Shown here: one piece after another, positions 7,660 to 15,817 of the stretch | Position numbering within the stretch: the stretch's first letter is position 1 | How the letters are laid out: the number at the start of each line of letters is the position of its first letter | NCBI GenBank assembly: GCA_963743275.1 | Contig: CAVUPB010000008.1 | Coordinates: 1-64,000, forward strand | Length of the DNA: 64,000 bases | DNA from: JALYLC01 sp963743275 | Lineage (GTDB): Bacteria; Actinomycetota; Thermoleophilia; Gaiellales; JALYLC01 | Direction: 5' to 3' | Notes under the pieces: generated by a model | What the model was told of the DNA's origin: nothing | The model's input: only the letters and a program-made list of their open reading frames with translations | Databases searched by the model: none | Position numbers and translations under genes: made by a program

Positions 7660-8628
7660 TCAGGCGTAGCGCGCGCCGACGGCCGCCGGCAGCGCGTCGA
7701 GCTCGGCCAGGGCAGCCGCATCGAGGCGGAGCGTCCCGCCGCCGAGGTCTTCCTCGAGGTAGCGCTCGCGCTTGGTGCCGGGGATCGGCAGCACGTGCTC
7801 GCCCTGGGCGAGCACCCAGGCCACGGCGACCTGCGCGGGCGTCGCGCCGAGGCGCTCGGCGACCCGGCGCACGCCGTCCAGGATCGCGACGTTGGCGCGC
7901 ATGGCGTCGGGCTGGAAGCGCGGATTGGTGGCGCGGAAGTCGCCCTGCGGAAACTCCTGCCCGGGCGTCAGCGCCCCGGTCAGGAAGCCGCGGCCGAGCA
8001 CGCCGAACGCCACGAAGGCCGCGCCGTTGGCGGCGCACCACGGGATCACGTCGGCGAGCGGCCCGCGCGTCCAGAGCGAGAACTCGCTCTGCAGCGCGCT
8101 CACGGGGTGGGTCGCCTGCGCGCGCGCGAGCTCCTCGACCGTGCACTCCGACATGCCGATGCGCCGGATCTTGCCCTCCCCGACGAGCTCGGCGAGTGTC
8201 CCGACGCTCTCCTCGACCGGGACGTCGGGATCGACGCGGTGCAGGTAGTAGAGGTCGAGCGTCTCGGCGCCGAGGCGCGCGAGCGAGGCCTCGCACTGCC
8301 GGCGGATCGTCGCGGGGCGGCCGTCGCGCACGGTCTTGCGCCTCGGGAAGCCGCGGTTCTCGAGCCCGCACTTGGATGCCACGAGCACCTCGGCCGGGCG
8401 GTCGCGGAGCGCGCGCCCGACGAGCGTCTCGTTGTGGCCGCGCCCGTACAGCGACGCGGTGTCGAAGTGCGTCACGCCGAGCTCGACGGCGCGCTGCAGC
8501 GTGCGCTCCGAGACGGACTCCTCCTGGGGATCGAGGTAGTAGCCCCACGAGATGCTCATGCAGCCGAGGCCGACGGCCGACACCTCCGGTCCGTCGGCGC
8601 CCAGCCGCCGCTGCGGGGGGCTCGTCAT
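7660..8628 (-). CDS. Aldo/keto reductase
   Basis: 322 aa (beta/alpha)8 NADPH-dependent oxidoreductase. The catalytic tetrad is visible: Asp and Tyr in HFDTASLYGRG, Lys in VLVASKCG, His in LYYLHRVDPD. The C-terminal NADPH-binding segment PIPGTKRERYLEEDLGG is present. It resembles the group annotated as pyridoxal reductase or L-fucose/galactose dehydrogenase-like; substrate is not decidable. Divergent from tatA with 69 bases between starts. Confidence 0.9.
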   Translation of the reverse strand: MTSPPQRRLGADGPEVSAVGLGCMSISWGYYLDPQEESVSERTLQRAVELGVTHFDTASLYGRGHNETLVGRALRDRPAEVLVASKCGLENRGFPRRKTVRDGRPATIRRQCEASLARLGAETLDLYYLHRVDPDVPVEESVGTLAELVGEGKIRRIGMSECTVEELARAQATHPVSALQSEFSLWTRGPLADVIPWCAANGAAFVAFGVLGRGFLTGALTPGQEFPQGDFRATNPRFQPDAMRANVAILDGVRRVAERLGATPAQVAVAWVLAQGEHVLPIPGTKRERYLEEDLGGGTLRLDAAALAELDALPAAVGARYA

Positions 8629-8697
8629 GCGCGAACCCTACGCAAGCGCGCTGCGAATGAGCGGTAGCATGTGCTGAACCCTTCGAAGGGAGCGTCC

Positions 8698-8952
8698 GTG
8701 GGCAACTTCGGCTTTACCGAGATCGCGATCGTCGTCATCATCCTGCTCGTGCTGTTCGGGTCGAGCCGCCTGCCCAAGATCGCCCGCGGCACCGGCAAGC
8801 ACCTCCGCAAGACCAAGGACTCCGTCGGCACGTTCAAGGAGGAGTTCGAGAGCGGCATGCGCGAGATCGACCCGGTGTCTCCCATCAAGGAGACGATGAA
8901 GAACGCCGAGGCCGGCAAGGCCACGGCGCCCAAGGACGGCAAGACCGACTAG
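8698..8952 (+). CDS. tatA: Sec-independent protein translocase subunit TatA
   Basis: 84 aa from GTG 8698. One membrane helix (FTEIAIVVIILLVLF) followed by the diagnostic FG hinge and amphipathic helix (FGSSRLPKIARGTGKHLRKTK) and an acidic polar tail: the pore-forming subunit for folded-protein export. The AAGGGAG ribosome site is part of a self-complementary CCCTTCGAAGGG (8679-8690), which could shield it. A TAGCAT box lies at 8665-8670. tatB/tatC are not in the window. The stop overlaps the convergent dehydrogenase stop by 4 bases. Confidence 0.9.
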   Translation: MGNFGFTEIAIVVIILLVLFGSSRLPKIARGTGKHLRKTKDSVGTFKEEFESGMREIDPVSPIKETMKNAEAGKATAPKDGKTD

Positions 8953-9911
8953 CCCACCGGCGTCGGCGGAGCCTCGCCGCGCAGCACGGCCGCGGCGTTG
9001 CGCGCCGCCAGCACGGCCATCGCCGTGCGCGTCTCGATCGTCGCCGAGCCGAGGTGCGGGATCAGCACCGCGTTCTCGAGCCCGAGCAGGCCCGGGTGCA
9101 CCTCCGGCTCGTTCTCGAACACGTCGAGGCCCGCGCCTGCGATCACGCCCGCGGCGAGCGCCTCGGCCAGGGCGGCCTCGTCGACCACCGGGCCGCGCGT
9201 CGTGTTGACGAGGTAGGCGTCCGAGCGCATCTGGCGCAGCCGCTCCGCGGTGATCAGGTGGGTCGTCTCCGGCGTCAGCGGGCAGTGCAGCGAGACGACG
9301 TCGCTCGTCGCGAGCAGCTCGTCGAACTCGATGAAGCGCGCGCCGAGCTCGGCCTCGACCGCCTCGTCGGCGCGCCGCCGGCCGCTGTAGGCGATCTCCA
9401 TGCCGAATGCGCGCGCCCGTCGCGCCGTGGCGGTGCCGATCTGCCCGAGGCCGACGATGCCGAGCGTCTTGCCCTGCAGGCTCGTGCCGAGCAGGTAGTG
9501 CATGTGCCAGCGCCACGGCACCTGGCTGCGGATCACGCGCTCGCCCTCGCCGAGCCGGCGCATGACCATCAGGATCAGCGCCATCGCGATGTCGGCGGTC
9601 GCATCCGTCAGCACGCCGGGCGTGTTCGTGACGAGGACGCCCCGCTTCGCGCAGGCGGCGACGTCGATGTTGTTGTAGCCCACCGCGACGTTCGCGACGA
9701 CGCGGAGCTGCGGCCCCGCGGCGGCGAGGAAGGCCTCGTCGACGCGGTCGTTCAGCAGCGTCACGACGGCGTCGGCGCCCGCGATCGCGGCGTGCAGCTC
9801 GGCCACGGGCAGCGCGGTCTCCTGCGTGCGCGCGTCGAGATCGCCCGCCTCGCGCAGGATCGCGAGAGCCGGCTCGGGCACGCGGCCCGTGACGACGATG
9901 CGGGCGGCCAT
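8949..9911 (-). CDS. D-2-hydroxyacid dehydrogenase (glyoxylate reductase-like)
   Basis: 320 aa. NAD-binding loop GLGQIGTATARRARAFGM, then LVNTTRGPVVDEAAL with the substrate-binding Arg, Glu in FENEPEVHP and His in LIPHLGSAT. Best match by pattern is the glyoxylate/hydroxypyruvate reductase subgroup. Its ATG overlaps the aminotransferase stop (ATGA), so the two form an operon; an aminotransferase plus hydroxyacid reductase suggests interconversion of amino, keto and hydroxy acids, perhaps serine/glyoxylate. Confidence 0.9.
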   Translation of the reverse strand: MAARIVVTGRVPEPALAILREAGDLDARTQETALPVAELHAAIAGADAVVTLLNDRVDEAFLAAAGPQLRVVANVAVGYNNIDVAACAKRGVLVTNTPGVLTDATADIAMALILMVMRRLGEGERVIRSQVPWRWHMHYLLGTSLQGKTLGIVGLGQIGTATARRARAFGMEIAYSGRRRADEAVEAELGARFIEFDELLATSDVVSLHCPLTPETTHLITAERLRQMRSDAYLVNTTRGPVVDEAALAEALAAGVIAGAGLDVFENEPEVHPGLLGLENAVLIPHLGSATIETRTAMAVLAARNAAAVLRGEAPPTPVG

Positions 9912-11082
9912 CAGGCGGCCGTCTGCGCGAGCAGGTCGCCCATCTTCGCGAGCGCTTCCTCGATGTTCTCGAGCGAGTTCGCGTACGAGACGCGCAGGTA
10001 GCCCTCGCCGTACTCGCCGAAGGCCGTGCCCGAGAGCAGCGCGACGCCGGCCTCGTCGAGCAGCCGGTTGGCGAGCTCGCGCGTGTCGAGGCCCGTCGCC
10101 TTGACGTTCGGGAACGCGTAGAAGGCGCCGTTCGGCACGATGCAGCTCACGCCCGGCAGCTTGTTGAGCCCGTCGACGACGAACGTCGCGGCGCTTCGTG
10201 AACTCGGCCATCATCGCGTTGACCTCGTCGCGCGGCCCCTCGAGCGCGGCCACGCCGGCGAGCTGCACGGCCGGCGCGGTGCAGGACACCGAGTTGATGA
10301 TCAGCCGCGTGATCGGCTCGACGAGCGGCTTGGGCAGCGCCGCGTAGCCGAGGCGCCAGCCGGTCATCGCGAAGGTCTTCGAGAAGCCGTCGAGCAGGAT
10401 CGTGCGCTCGAGCAGGCCCTCGTGCGAGGCGATCGTGTCGTGCGAGCCCTCGTAGAGCATCTCGGAGTAGACCTCGTCCGAGAGGATCCAGCAGTCGTGA
10501 TCGGCGAGCAGCTTCGCCATCTGCACGTTGAGCTCGCGCGGGACGACGCCGCCCGTCGGGTTCGCGGGCGAGTTGAGGATCACGAGCTTGGTCTTCGGCG
10601 TGAGGCGCTCGGCGAGGTCGTCGACGCTGAACGCGAAGTCGCGGTCCTCGGTGATCGGCAGCGGCACGGGGGTCGCGCCGGCCCAGTTGATCACGGACTC
10701 GTAGATCGGGAAGCCGGGGTTCGGGTAGATGACCTCGTCGCCCGGGTTGCACGTCGCCAGCACGCCGAAGAACAGGAACGGCTTGGCGCCCGGCGCCACG
10801 ACGACGTTGCCCGGGTCGATCTCGAGCCCGCGGTGGCGCGAGAGGTGCGCGGCGCAGGCCTCGCGCAGCACGGGCAGGCCCGGCGCCGGCGCAGTAGTGC
10901 GTCTCGCCGTCGGCCCAGGCCTTGCGGCCCGCGTCGATGATGTGGCGCGGCGTCGTGAAGTCGGGCTCGCCGATCTGCAGGTGGATGATCCGGCGCCCCG
11001 ACGCCTCGAGCGCCTTGGCGCGCGCGAGCACCTCGAAGGCGGTTTCGGTTCCAAGGCGGTTGAGGCTGTCGGCGAGCTGCAT
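9911..11082 (-). pseudogene. Class I/II PLP aminotransferase, interrupted by two frameshifts
   Basis: The pieces join into one fold-type I aminotransferase of about 390 aa: start MQLADSLNRLGTETAF, then HLQIGEPDFTTP, SPANPTGG, DEVYSEML, the PLP lysine in LDGFSKTFAMTGWRLGY, and C-terminus GAFYAFPNVKATG. Two single-base insertions break it: an extra base near 10878 (GAG then LPVLREA in the next frame) and an extra base at 10184 (EFTKRRD then FVVDGLNKLPGV). Removing both restores an uninterrupted enzyme, so these may be sequencing errors. Ribosome site GGAG precedes the ATG. Divergent from a FadR-like regulator. Confidence 0.8.
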
Positions 11083-11150
11083 CGGGTGCTCCGTGAATGG
11101 TTGAACCTTTGTCCAGGCACGGTACGCTGTCGCCCAGGAACCGTCAAGCC

Positions 11151-11894
11151 GTGACCGAGACCACCCCCACCGTCCACTCCTTCGTGCCCGCCCAGCGCGT
11201 GCGCTCGTTCGACCACATCGTCGACCAGATCCGCGAGGCCATCGCCTCGGGCGGCATCGCGCCGGGCGAGCGCCTGCCGAGCGAGCGCGACCTCGGCGTC
11301 ACCTTCGGCGTCTCGCGCACGACGCTGCGCGAGGCGCTGCGCGCGCTCGAGGCGCAGGGCGTGATCGAGATCCGCACCGGCTCCCGCGGCGGCGCGTTCG
11401 TCGCGGAGCCGAGCGCCGAGAATGTCGCGGGCGCGCTCGGCGCGCTGCTGCGCTTCCGCTCGGCGACGGCGCGCGAGCTGGCCGAGTTCCGCGTGCCGTT
11501 CGAGGCCGAGAACGCGGCCTGGGCGGCGCGCAGGGCCGATCCGGCCGCGCTGCTCGAGCTCGAGCACATCGTCGGCGACGTCCACGCCCGCGCGCAGGAC
11601 GCCAGCGTCCCGTGGCCCGAGCTGGCGGCGCTCGAGGTGCGGTTCCACGATGCGGTCGCGCGCGCGACCGGCAACTCGGTGCGCGCGGCGATCATGAGCG
11701 CGATCCTCGACGCGCTCGAGCGCGCGTTCCGCGCCGTCCCGGTGCCCGAGGGCTCCCCGCTACGCGGCGAGCTCGGCCCCGAGCTGCGCGCGATCGTCGA
11801 CGCGATCCACGCCGGCGACGACGAGGCGGCGGGCGCGGCGATGCGAGCGCACGTCGCCCGCTGGAGCGACCTCGAGGTGCAGCACTCCCCGTGA
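11151..11894 (+). CDS. GntR/FadR-family transcriptional regulator
   Basis: 247 aa. N-terminal winged helix (IREAIASGGIAPGERLPSERDLGVTFGVSRTTLREALRALEAQG, about 25-70) and a C-terminal FCD all-helical ligand domain with conserved Asp/His positions. I chose GTG at 11151; an in-frame ATG at 11097 would place the start almost against the divergent aminotransferase. GGTTGAACC (11099-11107) in the gap is a possible half or whole operator. It probably controls the divergent aminotransferase-dehydrogenase operon (inference). Confidence 0.85.
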   Translation: MTETTPTVHSFVPAQRVRSFDHIVDQIREAIASGGIAPGERLPSERDLGVTFGVSRTTLREALRALEAQGVIEIRTGSRGGAFVAEPSAENVAGALGALLRFRSATARELAEFRVPFEAENAAWAARRADPAALLELEHIVGDVHARAQDASVPWPELAALEVRFHDAVARATGNSVRAAIMSAILDALERAFRAVPVPEGSPLRGELGPELRAIVDAIHAGDDEAAGAAMRAHVARWSDLEVQHSP

Positions 11895-11922
11895 ACGCGC
11901 CGGCGGATACGCTCCCGTCACG

Positions 11923-12396
11923 ATGGCGTCCAAGTGGCTGCAGGTGCGGGTCGAACTCCTCGGCGGCGGCGGAATCGAATGCCACCCGCCACCGGGGCGC
12001 ATCTTCCTGGTCGGCCCCCGTCACACGTTCGAGCAGCTCGCGAGCGCGATCGACGTGGCGTTCGCCCGCTGGGACATCTCGCACCTGCACAGCTTCGAGC
12101 TCGCCGACGGACGCCTGATCGGCTTCCCGGACGACGACGACTTCGGCTCGGGCGTCACGTGGCTCGACCACGCGAAGCTGAAGGTCGCGGCCGAAGTCCG
12201 GCCGGGCGAGGCGTTCGACTACGTCTTCGACCTCGGCGACAACTGGCTCCATCGCTGCACCGTCGCCGCGGAGAAGATCGACCCTGTCGAGGAGTTCGAT
12301 GACCCCCCGCCTCCGGTGCCCGTCCCGATCTGGGGGTGGGGCACGATCCCCGACCAGTACGGGCGCATCTCACCCGAAGAGATCGACGACGACTGA
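11923..12396 (+). CDS. PRiA4_ORF3-family protein
   Basis: 157 aa. The block HAKLKVAAEVRPGEAFDYVFDLGDNWLHRCTVAAEKI is the signature of the plasmid pRiA4b ORF-3-like family (PF07929), often carried by mobile elements but also free-standing in actinobacteria; function unknown. C-terminal part is acidic and proline-rich (EEFDDPPPPVPVPIWGWG). TACGCT (11908-11913) lies 9 bases before the ATG, so it may be leaderless. Confidence 0.8.
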   Translation: MASKWLQVRVELLGGGGIECHPPPGRIFLVGPRHTFEQLASAIDVAFARWDISHLHSFELADGRLIGFPDDDDFGSGVTWLDHAKLKVAAEVRPGEAFDYVFDLGDNWLHRCTVAAEKIDPVEEFDDPPPPVPVPIWGWGTIPDQYGRISPEEIDDD

Positions 12397-12410
12397 ACCG
12401 CACGAGGTCC

Positions 12411-12434
12411 GCAAAGTTGGGGTCAGACCCCAAC
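12411..12434. repeat. GGGGTCAGACCCC palindromic repeat, copy 1 (imperfect)
   Basis: GCAAAGTTGGGGTC then GACCCCAAC: 9-bp perfect arms (12416-12424 and 12426-12434) around one A. It shares GCAAAGTTGGGGTCAGACCCCAAC with the perfect copy at 23821. The symmetric TTTGC end is replaced here by 12-15 unrelated bases followed by GTTGCAT. It lies between convergent genes and probably terminates one or both. Confidence 0.75.
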
Positions 12435-12456
12435 GTGCGTCCCGACGTTGCATGGC

Positions 12457-13896
12457 TCAGTCGCCGAGCTCTGCGCGGCGGCGCGTCACGTACTCGTCGA
12501 GCTCGCTGCGGATGGCCGCGTCCATCGGCGGCTGCTCGTACTCCTCCAGCGTCTTCTTGTAGATCTCGCCCGCGCGCTCGGTCGCGTCGCGGCCGCCGAG
12601 GCGCTCCCAGCGCTGGAAGTTCTCGGTCGAGGAGAGGAGCGGGCGGTAGAAGCAGTCGCGGAAGCGCTCGAGCGTGTGCACCGCGCCGAGGAAGTGGCCG
12701 CCCGCGCCGACCTCCTCGTGCGCGCCGAACGCGAGGCTCGCCTCGTCGATCTCGAGCGGCGTGAACTGCACCTGGAGCATGCGCAGGATCTCGATGTCGA
12801 CGATGAACTTCTCGTAGCACGCGACGAGGCCCGCCTCGAGCCAGCCGGCGGCGTGCATCACGTAGTTGGTGCCGGCGAGGAACGTCGGCGTCATCACGAC
12901 CATGGCCTCGTAGGCGGCCTGCGCGTCGCAGGTCTGGCTCGACGTCAGCCCGCCGCCCGAGCGGAACGGCAGCCCGTAACGGCGCGCCATCTGGCCGGTG
13001 CAGAGCAGTCCCATCGCCGACTCGGGCGTGCCGAGCGCCGGCGAGCCCGACTGCATGTCGGTGTTCGAGAGGAACGAGCCGAGGATGACGGGCGCGCCGG
13101 GGCGGATCAGCTGGGTGAGCGCGATGCCGGCCAGCGCCTCGGCCAGCTGCTGGGCGAGCGTGGCCGGGATCGAGACCGGCGACATCGCGCCCATGAGCAG
13201 GAACGGCGTGATCAGCACGGCCTGGCCGGCGCGGACGTACTCGAACAGCGCGGCCAGCATGCGATCGTCGTAGCGCAGCGGGGAGTTCACGTTGATCAGC
13301 GAGACGACGCCCGGGGTCTTCTCGATCGCCTCGCGCCCGCCGAGCAGGATCTCGGTCATGCGGATCGTGTCGGCCGCGTTCGGGCCCGAGGTGACCGAGC
13401 CCATGTAGGCCTTGTCGGAGAGCGTCTGCAGGGCGAGCACCATGTCGAGATGGCGCGAGTCGAGCGGCACGTCGTTCGGCTCCACGAGCGTGCCGCCGGT
13501 CATGTCGAGCTGCGGGAAGGCGTGGGCGAGCTTCGCGAAGTTGCGGAAGTCGTCCATCGTCGCGTCGCGGCGCACGTCGCCCTGGCGCACGAACGGCGAT
13601 CCGTACATCGCCGAGAACACCATGCTGTCGTCGCCGATGTGCACGCTCTGAGCCGGGTTGCGCGCCTGCACGTCGAAGGAGCGCGGGGCCTTCGCAACCT
13701 GCTCGAGGATGAAGTCGGGGTCGAACCAGACGTTGTCGCCCTGGGTGCGCATGCCCTGCGCGGCGAACAGCTCGACGGCCTCGGGCAGCAGGAACTCGAC
13801 GCCGAGCTCGCTGACGATCCGCTTCCATCCCCGCTCGAGCGTCTCGACCGCGTCCGGCGAGAGGATCTCGTAACGCGGCAGCTTGTTGACGAACAT
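12457..13896 (-). CDS. MttB-superfamily methylamine/betaine:corrinoid methyltransferase (non-pyrrolysine)
   Basis: 479 aa TIM-barrel of the trimethylamine methyltransferase (MttB) superfamily: GMRTQGDNVWFDPDFI, MTGGTLVEPNDVPLD, GSVTSGPNAADTIRM, SNTDMQSGSPALGTPESA and the C-terminal ERFRDCFYRPLLSS. True trimethylamine MttB reads an internal amber codon as pyrrolysine; here the frame has no internal stop, placing it with homologues that demethylate glycine betaine, proline betaine or carnitine. It transfers a methyl group from the substrate to the Co(I) corrinoid protein encoded at 14766. Divergent from the IclR regulator and the other pathway genes. Exact substrate unknown. Confidence 0.88.
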   Translation of the reverse strand: MFVNKLPRYEILSPDAVETLERGWKRIVSELGVEFLLPEAVELFAAQGMRTQGDNVWFDPDFILEQVAKAPRSFDVQARNPAQSVHIGDDSMVFSAMYGSPFVRQGDVRRDATMDDFRNFAKLAHAFPQLDMTGGTLVEPNDVPLDSRHLDMVLALQTLSDKAYMGSVTSGPNAADTIRMTEILLGGREAIEKTPGVVSLINVNSPLRYDDRMLAALFEYVRAGQAVLITPFLLMGAMSPVSIPATLAQQLAEALAGIALTQLIRPGAPVILGSFLSNTDMQSGSPALGTPESAMGLLCTGQMARRYGLPFRSGGGLTSSQTCDAQAAYEAMVVMTPTFLAGTNYVMHAAGWLEAGLVACYEKFIVDIEILRMLQVQFTPLEIDEASLAFGAHEEVGAGGHFLGAVHTLERFRDCFYRPLLSSTENFQRWERLGGRDATERAGEIYKKTLEEYEQPPMDAAIRSELDEYVTRRRAELGD

Positions 13897-13923
13897 GCGG
13901 CCCCCGGTCTGACGGGTGGGTGA

Positions 13924-13965
13924 TTGACGGATCCGCTGAAACGGCGCTAGATTCCACGATAGGAA
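13924..13965. promoter_or_regulatory. Divergent promoter with IclR-type operator
   Basis: On the plus strand TTGACG (13924-13929) and TAGATT (13948-13953) are spaced by 18 bases, a good promoter for the IclR gene. TTCC-N6-GGAA (13952-13965) overlaps that -10, and its six-base centre reads TATCGT on the minus strand, a possible -10 for the methyltransferase gene. A repressor bound here would block both directions. Confidence 0.6.
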
Positions 13966-13978
13966 ACATGAGTCCCAC

Positions 13979-14764
13979 GTGCTGAGTCAAGACGAGCGAA
14001 CCCGACCGAGCGGATCCCAGGCCATCGAGCGCGCCGCGCAGCTGCTTGTCCTCGTATTGGAGCAGGAACGGCCGACGACCCTCGGCGAGCTCGCGCGCCT
14101 CAGCGACCTGCCCAAGAGCACGGCCTCGCGGCTGGTCGCCGCGCTCGAGCGAAATGCGCTGGTACAGCGCGATTCGGCGCGCGGCGCGATCCGCCCCGGC
14201 CCGGCCGTCCTGCGCTTCGCCGGCCGCGGCGTCGACGACACGAGCCTCGTCGAGCTCGCCCAGCCGGTGCTGCTCGCGCTCGCGGGCGAGAGCGGGGAGA
14301 CGATCAACCTCGCCGTGCCCGCGACGACCGGCGTCAACCACCTCGCCCAGATCGACTCGCGCCACATGATCGGCGCGGCCTCGAGCTGGGTCGGCCGCGC
14401 GGCGCCGTTCCACGCCGCGGCCAACGGCAAGGTCTTCCTCGCGTTCGGCGCAGCCGAGCTCCCGCGCGCGCCGCTGACGCGCTTCACGCCGTACACGATC
14501 ACCGACCGCGAGCACCTCGCGGGCGCGCTCGACACCATCCGCGCGGTCGGCTACGCGACGGCGATCGACGAGATCGAGATCGGTCTCTCGGCCGTCGGCG
14601 CGCCCGTGCGCGGCGCGGGCGGCGCCTGTGTGGCCGCACTGTCCATCTCCGGCCCGAGCTTCCGGCTCGACGCACCCCGGCTCGACGCCATGGGTGCGCT
14701 GCTCGTCGAGCAGGCCGCCGTCCTGTCCACCCGACTCGGGTATCCGACCGTGGAGCGAGGCTGA
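13979..14764 (+). CDS. IclR-family transcriptional regulator
   Basis: 261 aa. N-terminal winged helix (SQAIERAAQLLVLVLEQERPTTLGELARLSDLPKSTASRLVAALE, about 10-60) and the C-terminal IclR ligand-binding domain (AAPFHAAANGKVFLAF, GYATAIDEIEIGLSAVGAPV, ALSISGPSFRL). Start GTG 13979; the nearby ATG at 13968 is closed by a stop. Placed between the divergent methyltransferase and the downstream corrinoid genes, and ending 1 base before the corrinoid gene, it is probably the regulon's substrate-responsive regulator. Confidence 0.9.
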   Translation: MLSQDERTRPSGSQAIERAAQLLVLVLEQERPTTLGELARLSDLPKSTASRLVAALERNALVQRDSARGAIRPGPAVLRFAGRGVDDTSLVELAQPVLLALAGESGETINLAVPATTGVNHLAQIDSRHMIGAASSWVGRAAPFHAAANGKVFLAFGAAELPRAPLTRFTPYTITDREHLAGALDTIRAVGYATAIDEIEIGLSAVGAPVRGAGGACVAALSISGPSFRLDAPRLDAMGALLVEQAAVLSTRLGYPTVERG

Positions 14765-14765
14765 C

Positions 14766-15440
14766 GTGACCGATATGACGCATGACGAGATCCTGCAGGG
14801 ACTCTTCGACAACACGCTGATCGGCAACAAGCCCGAGGTCGCCGACCTCGTCAACAAGGGCCTGGCCGAGGGCATGGACCCGAGCTCGATGCTCTTCGAC
14901 GCGCTCATCCCGTCGCTCGAGGAGGTCGGCGCGCGCTTCGAGCGCGGCGACTACTTCGTGCCCGAGATGCTGATCGCGGCGCGCGCCATGCAGGGCGCGC
15001 TCGACATCCTGCGGCCGCTGCTCGTGGCCGAGGGCGTGCAGCAGATCGGCACGTTCGTGATGGGCACGGTCAAGGGCGACGTGCACGACATCGGCAAGAA
15101 CCTCGTCAACATCATGCTCGAGGGCGCGGGCTTCACCGTCATCGACCTCGGCGTGAACGTGCCGCCGGAGAAGTTCATCGAGCAGATCGTGGAGCACGAG
15201 CCCGAGATCGTGGGCTTCTCGGCCTTCCTGACGACGACGATGCCGATGTTCAAGGCCAACATCAACGCGATCGAGAAGGCCGGCCTGCGCGACAAGGTCA
15301 TCATCATGGTCGGCGGCGCGCCCGTGACGCAGGAGTACGCGGACGCGGTCGGCGCCGACGGCTACGCGGCCGACGCCTCGACCGCGGTGCGCCTGGCCAA
15401 GGACCTGATCGAGAAGCGGCGGGCGCTCGTTCCCGCGTGA
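14766..15440 (+). CDS. Methyltransferase-cognate corrinoid protein (MtbC/MttC type)
   Basis: 224 aa. N-terminal helical cap domain (about 5-90, LFDALIPSLEEVGARFERGDYFVPEML) and Rossmann B12-binding domain. D105-x-H107-x2-G110 in GDVHDIGKN gives the His that coordinates cobalt from below; the later GFSAFLTTT and MVGGAPVT complete the B12 motif. It shuttles the methyl group between the MttB-like enzyme and the pterin methyltransferase. Start GTG 14766, one base after the IclR stop, with GAGG upstream; an ATG at 14775 is the alternative. Overlaps the next gene by 4 bases. Confidence 0.92.
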   Translation: MTDMTHDEILQGLFDNTLIGNKPEVADLVNKGLAEGMDPSSMLFDALIPSLEEVGARFERGDYFVPEMLIAARAMQGALDILRPLLVAEGVQQIGTFVMGTVKGDVHDIGKNLVNIMLEGAGFTVIDLGVNVPPEKFIEQIVEHEPEIVGFSAFLTTTMPMFKANINAIEKAGLRDKVIIMVGGAPVTQEYADAVGADGYAADASTAVRLAKDLIEKRRALVPA

Positions 15441-15811
15441 AGCCGCTGGCCCTCATCGAGAAGGCGGTCAAGGGCCCGATCTGGGGCTGCCAGATGTGCG
15501 GCCAGTGCGTGCTGCACTCGACCGGCATGACCTGCCCGATGAACTGCCCGAAGACCCTGCGCAACGGGCCCTGCGGCGGCGTGCGCGCGAACGGGCACTG
15601 CGAGGTCAAGCCCGAGATGAAGTGCGTGTGGCTCAAGGGCTACGAGCGCGCCGATCACATGCCCGGGCTGCCCCAGGCGTGGCGCGACGAGTACGACCAC
15701 CTGCGCCCGCCGGTCGACAACCGGCTCAAGAACACGTCGTCGTGGGCCAACTTCGCGAGCAAGCGCGACCGCTGGACGCCCGAGGGCTGGAAGCCCGGGG
15801 ACGAGGAGTAG
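15437..15811 (+). CDS. MetV-like Cys-rich protein (methylenetetrahydrofolate reductase C-terminal domain, PF12225)
   Basis: 124 aa. Eight cysteines fall in the first 63 residues (C18, C21, C24, C33, C37, C46, C55, C63), enough to ligate an iron-sulfur cluster, possibly two, or zinc. The block CPKTLRNGPCGGVRANGHCEV is characteristic of the C-terminal domain attached to, or encoded beside, acetogen-type methylenetetrahydrofolate reductase, where MetV links MetF to electron carriers. The gene for the MetF-like partner follows 6 bases downstream. Confidence 0.85.
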   Translation: MKPLALIEKAVKGPIWGCQMCGQCVLHSTGMTCPMNCPKTLRNGPCGGVRANGHCEVKPEMKCVWLKGYERADHMPGLPQAWRDEYDHLRPPVDNRLKNTSSWANFASKRDRWTPEGWKPGDEE

Positions 15812-15817
15812 GGCGGC

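Noticed and set aside
11923..12396. Insertion sequence passenger gene
   Set aside because: PRiA4_ORF3 proteins can ride on mobile elements, but no transposase or terminal inverted repeats flank it here.
12457..13896. Pyrrolysine-type methyltransferase
   Set aside because: The frame contains no internal amber codon, so pyrrolysine is not encoded; the tRNA in the window is for selenocysteine.
12155..14908. Minus-strand frame of about 900 codons across the methyltransferase and regulator genes
   Set aside because: It is out of frame with both; the MttB-like and IclR frames carry the conserved motifs.
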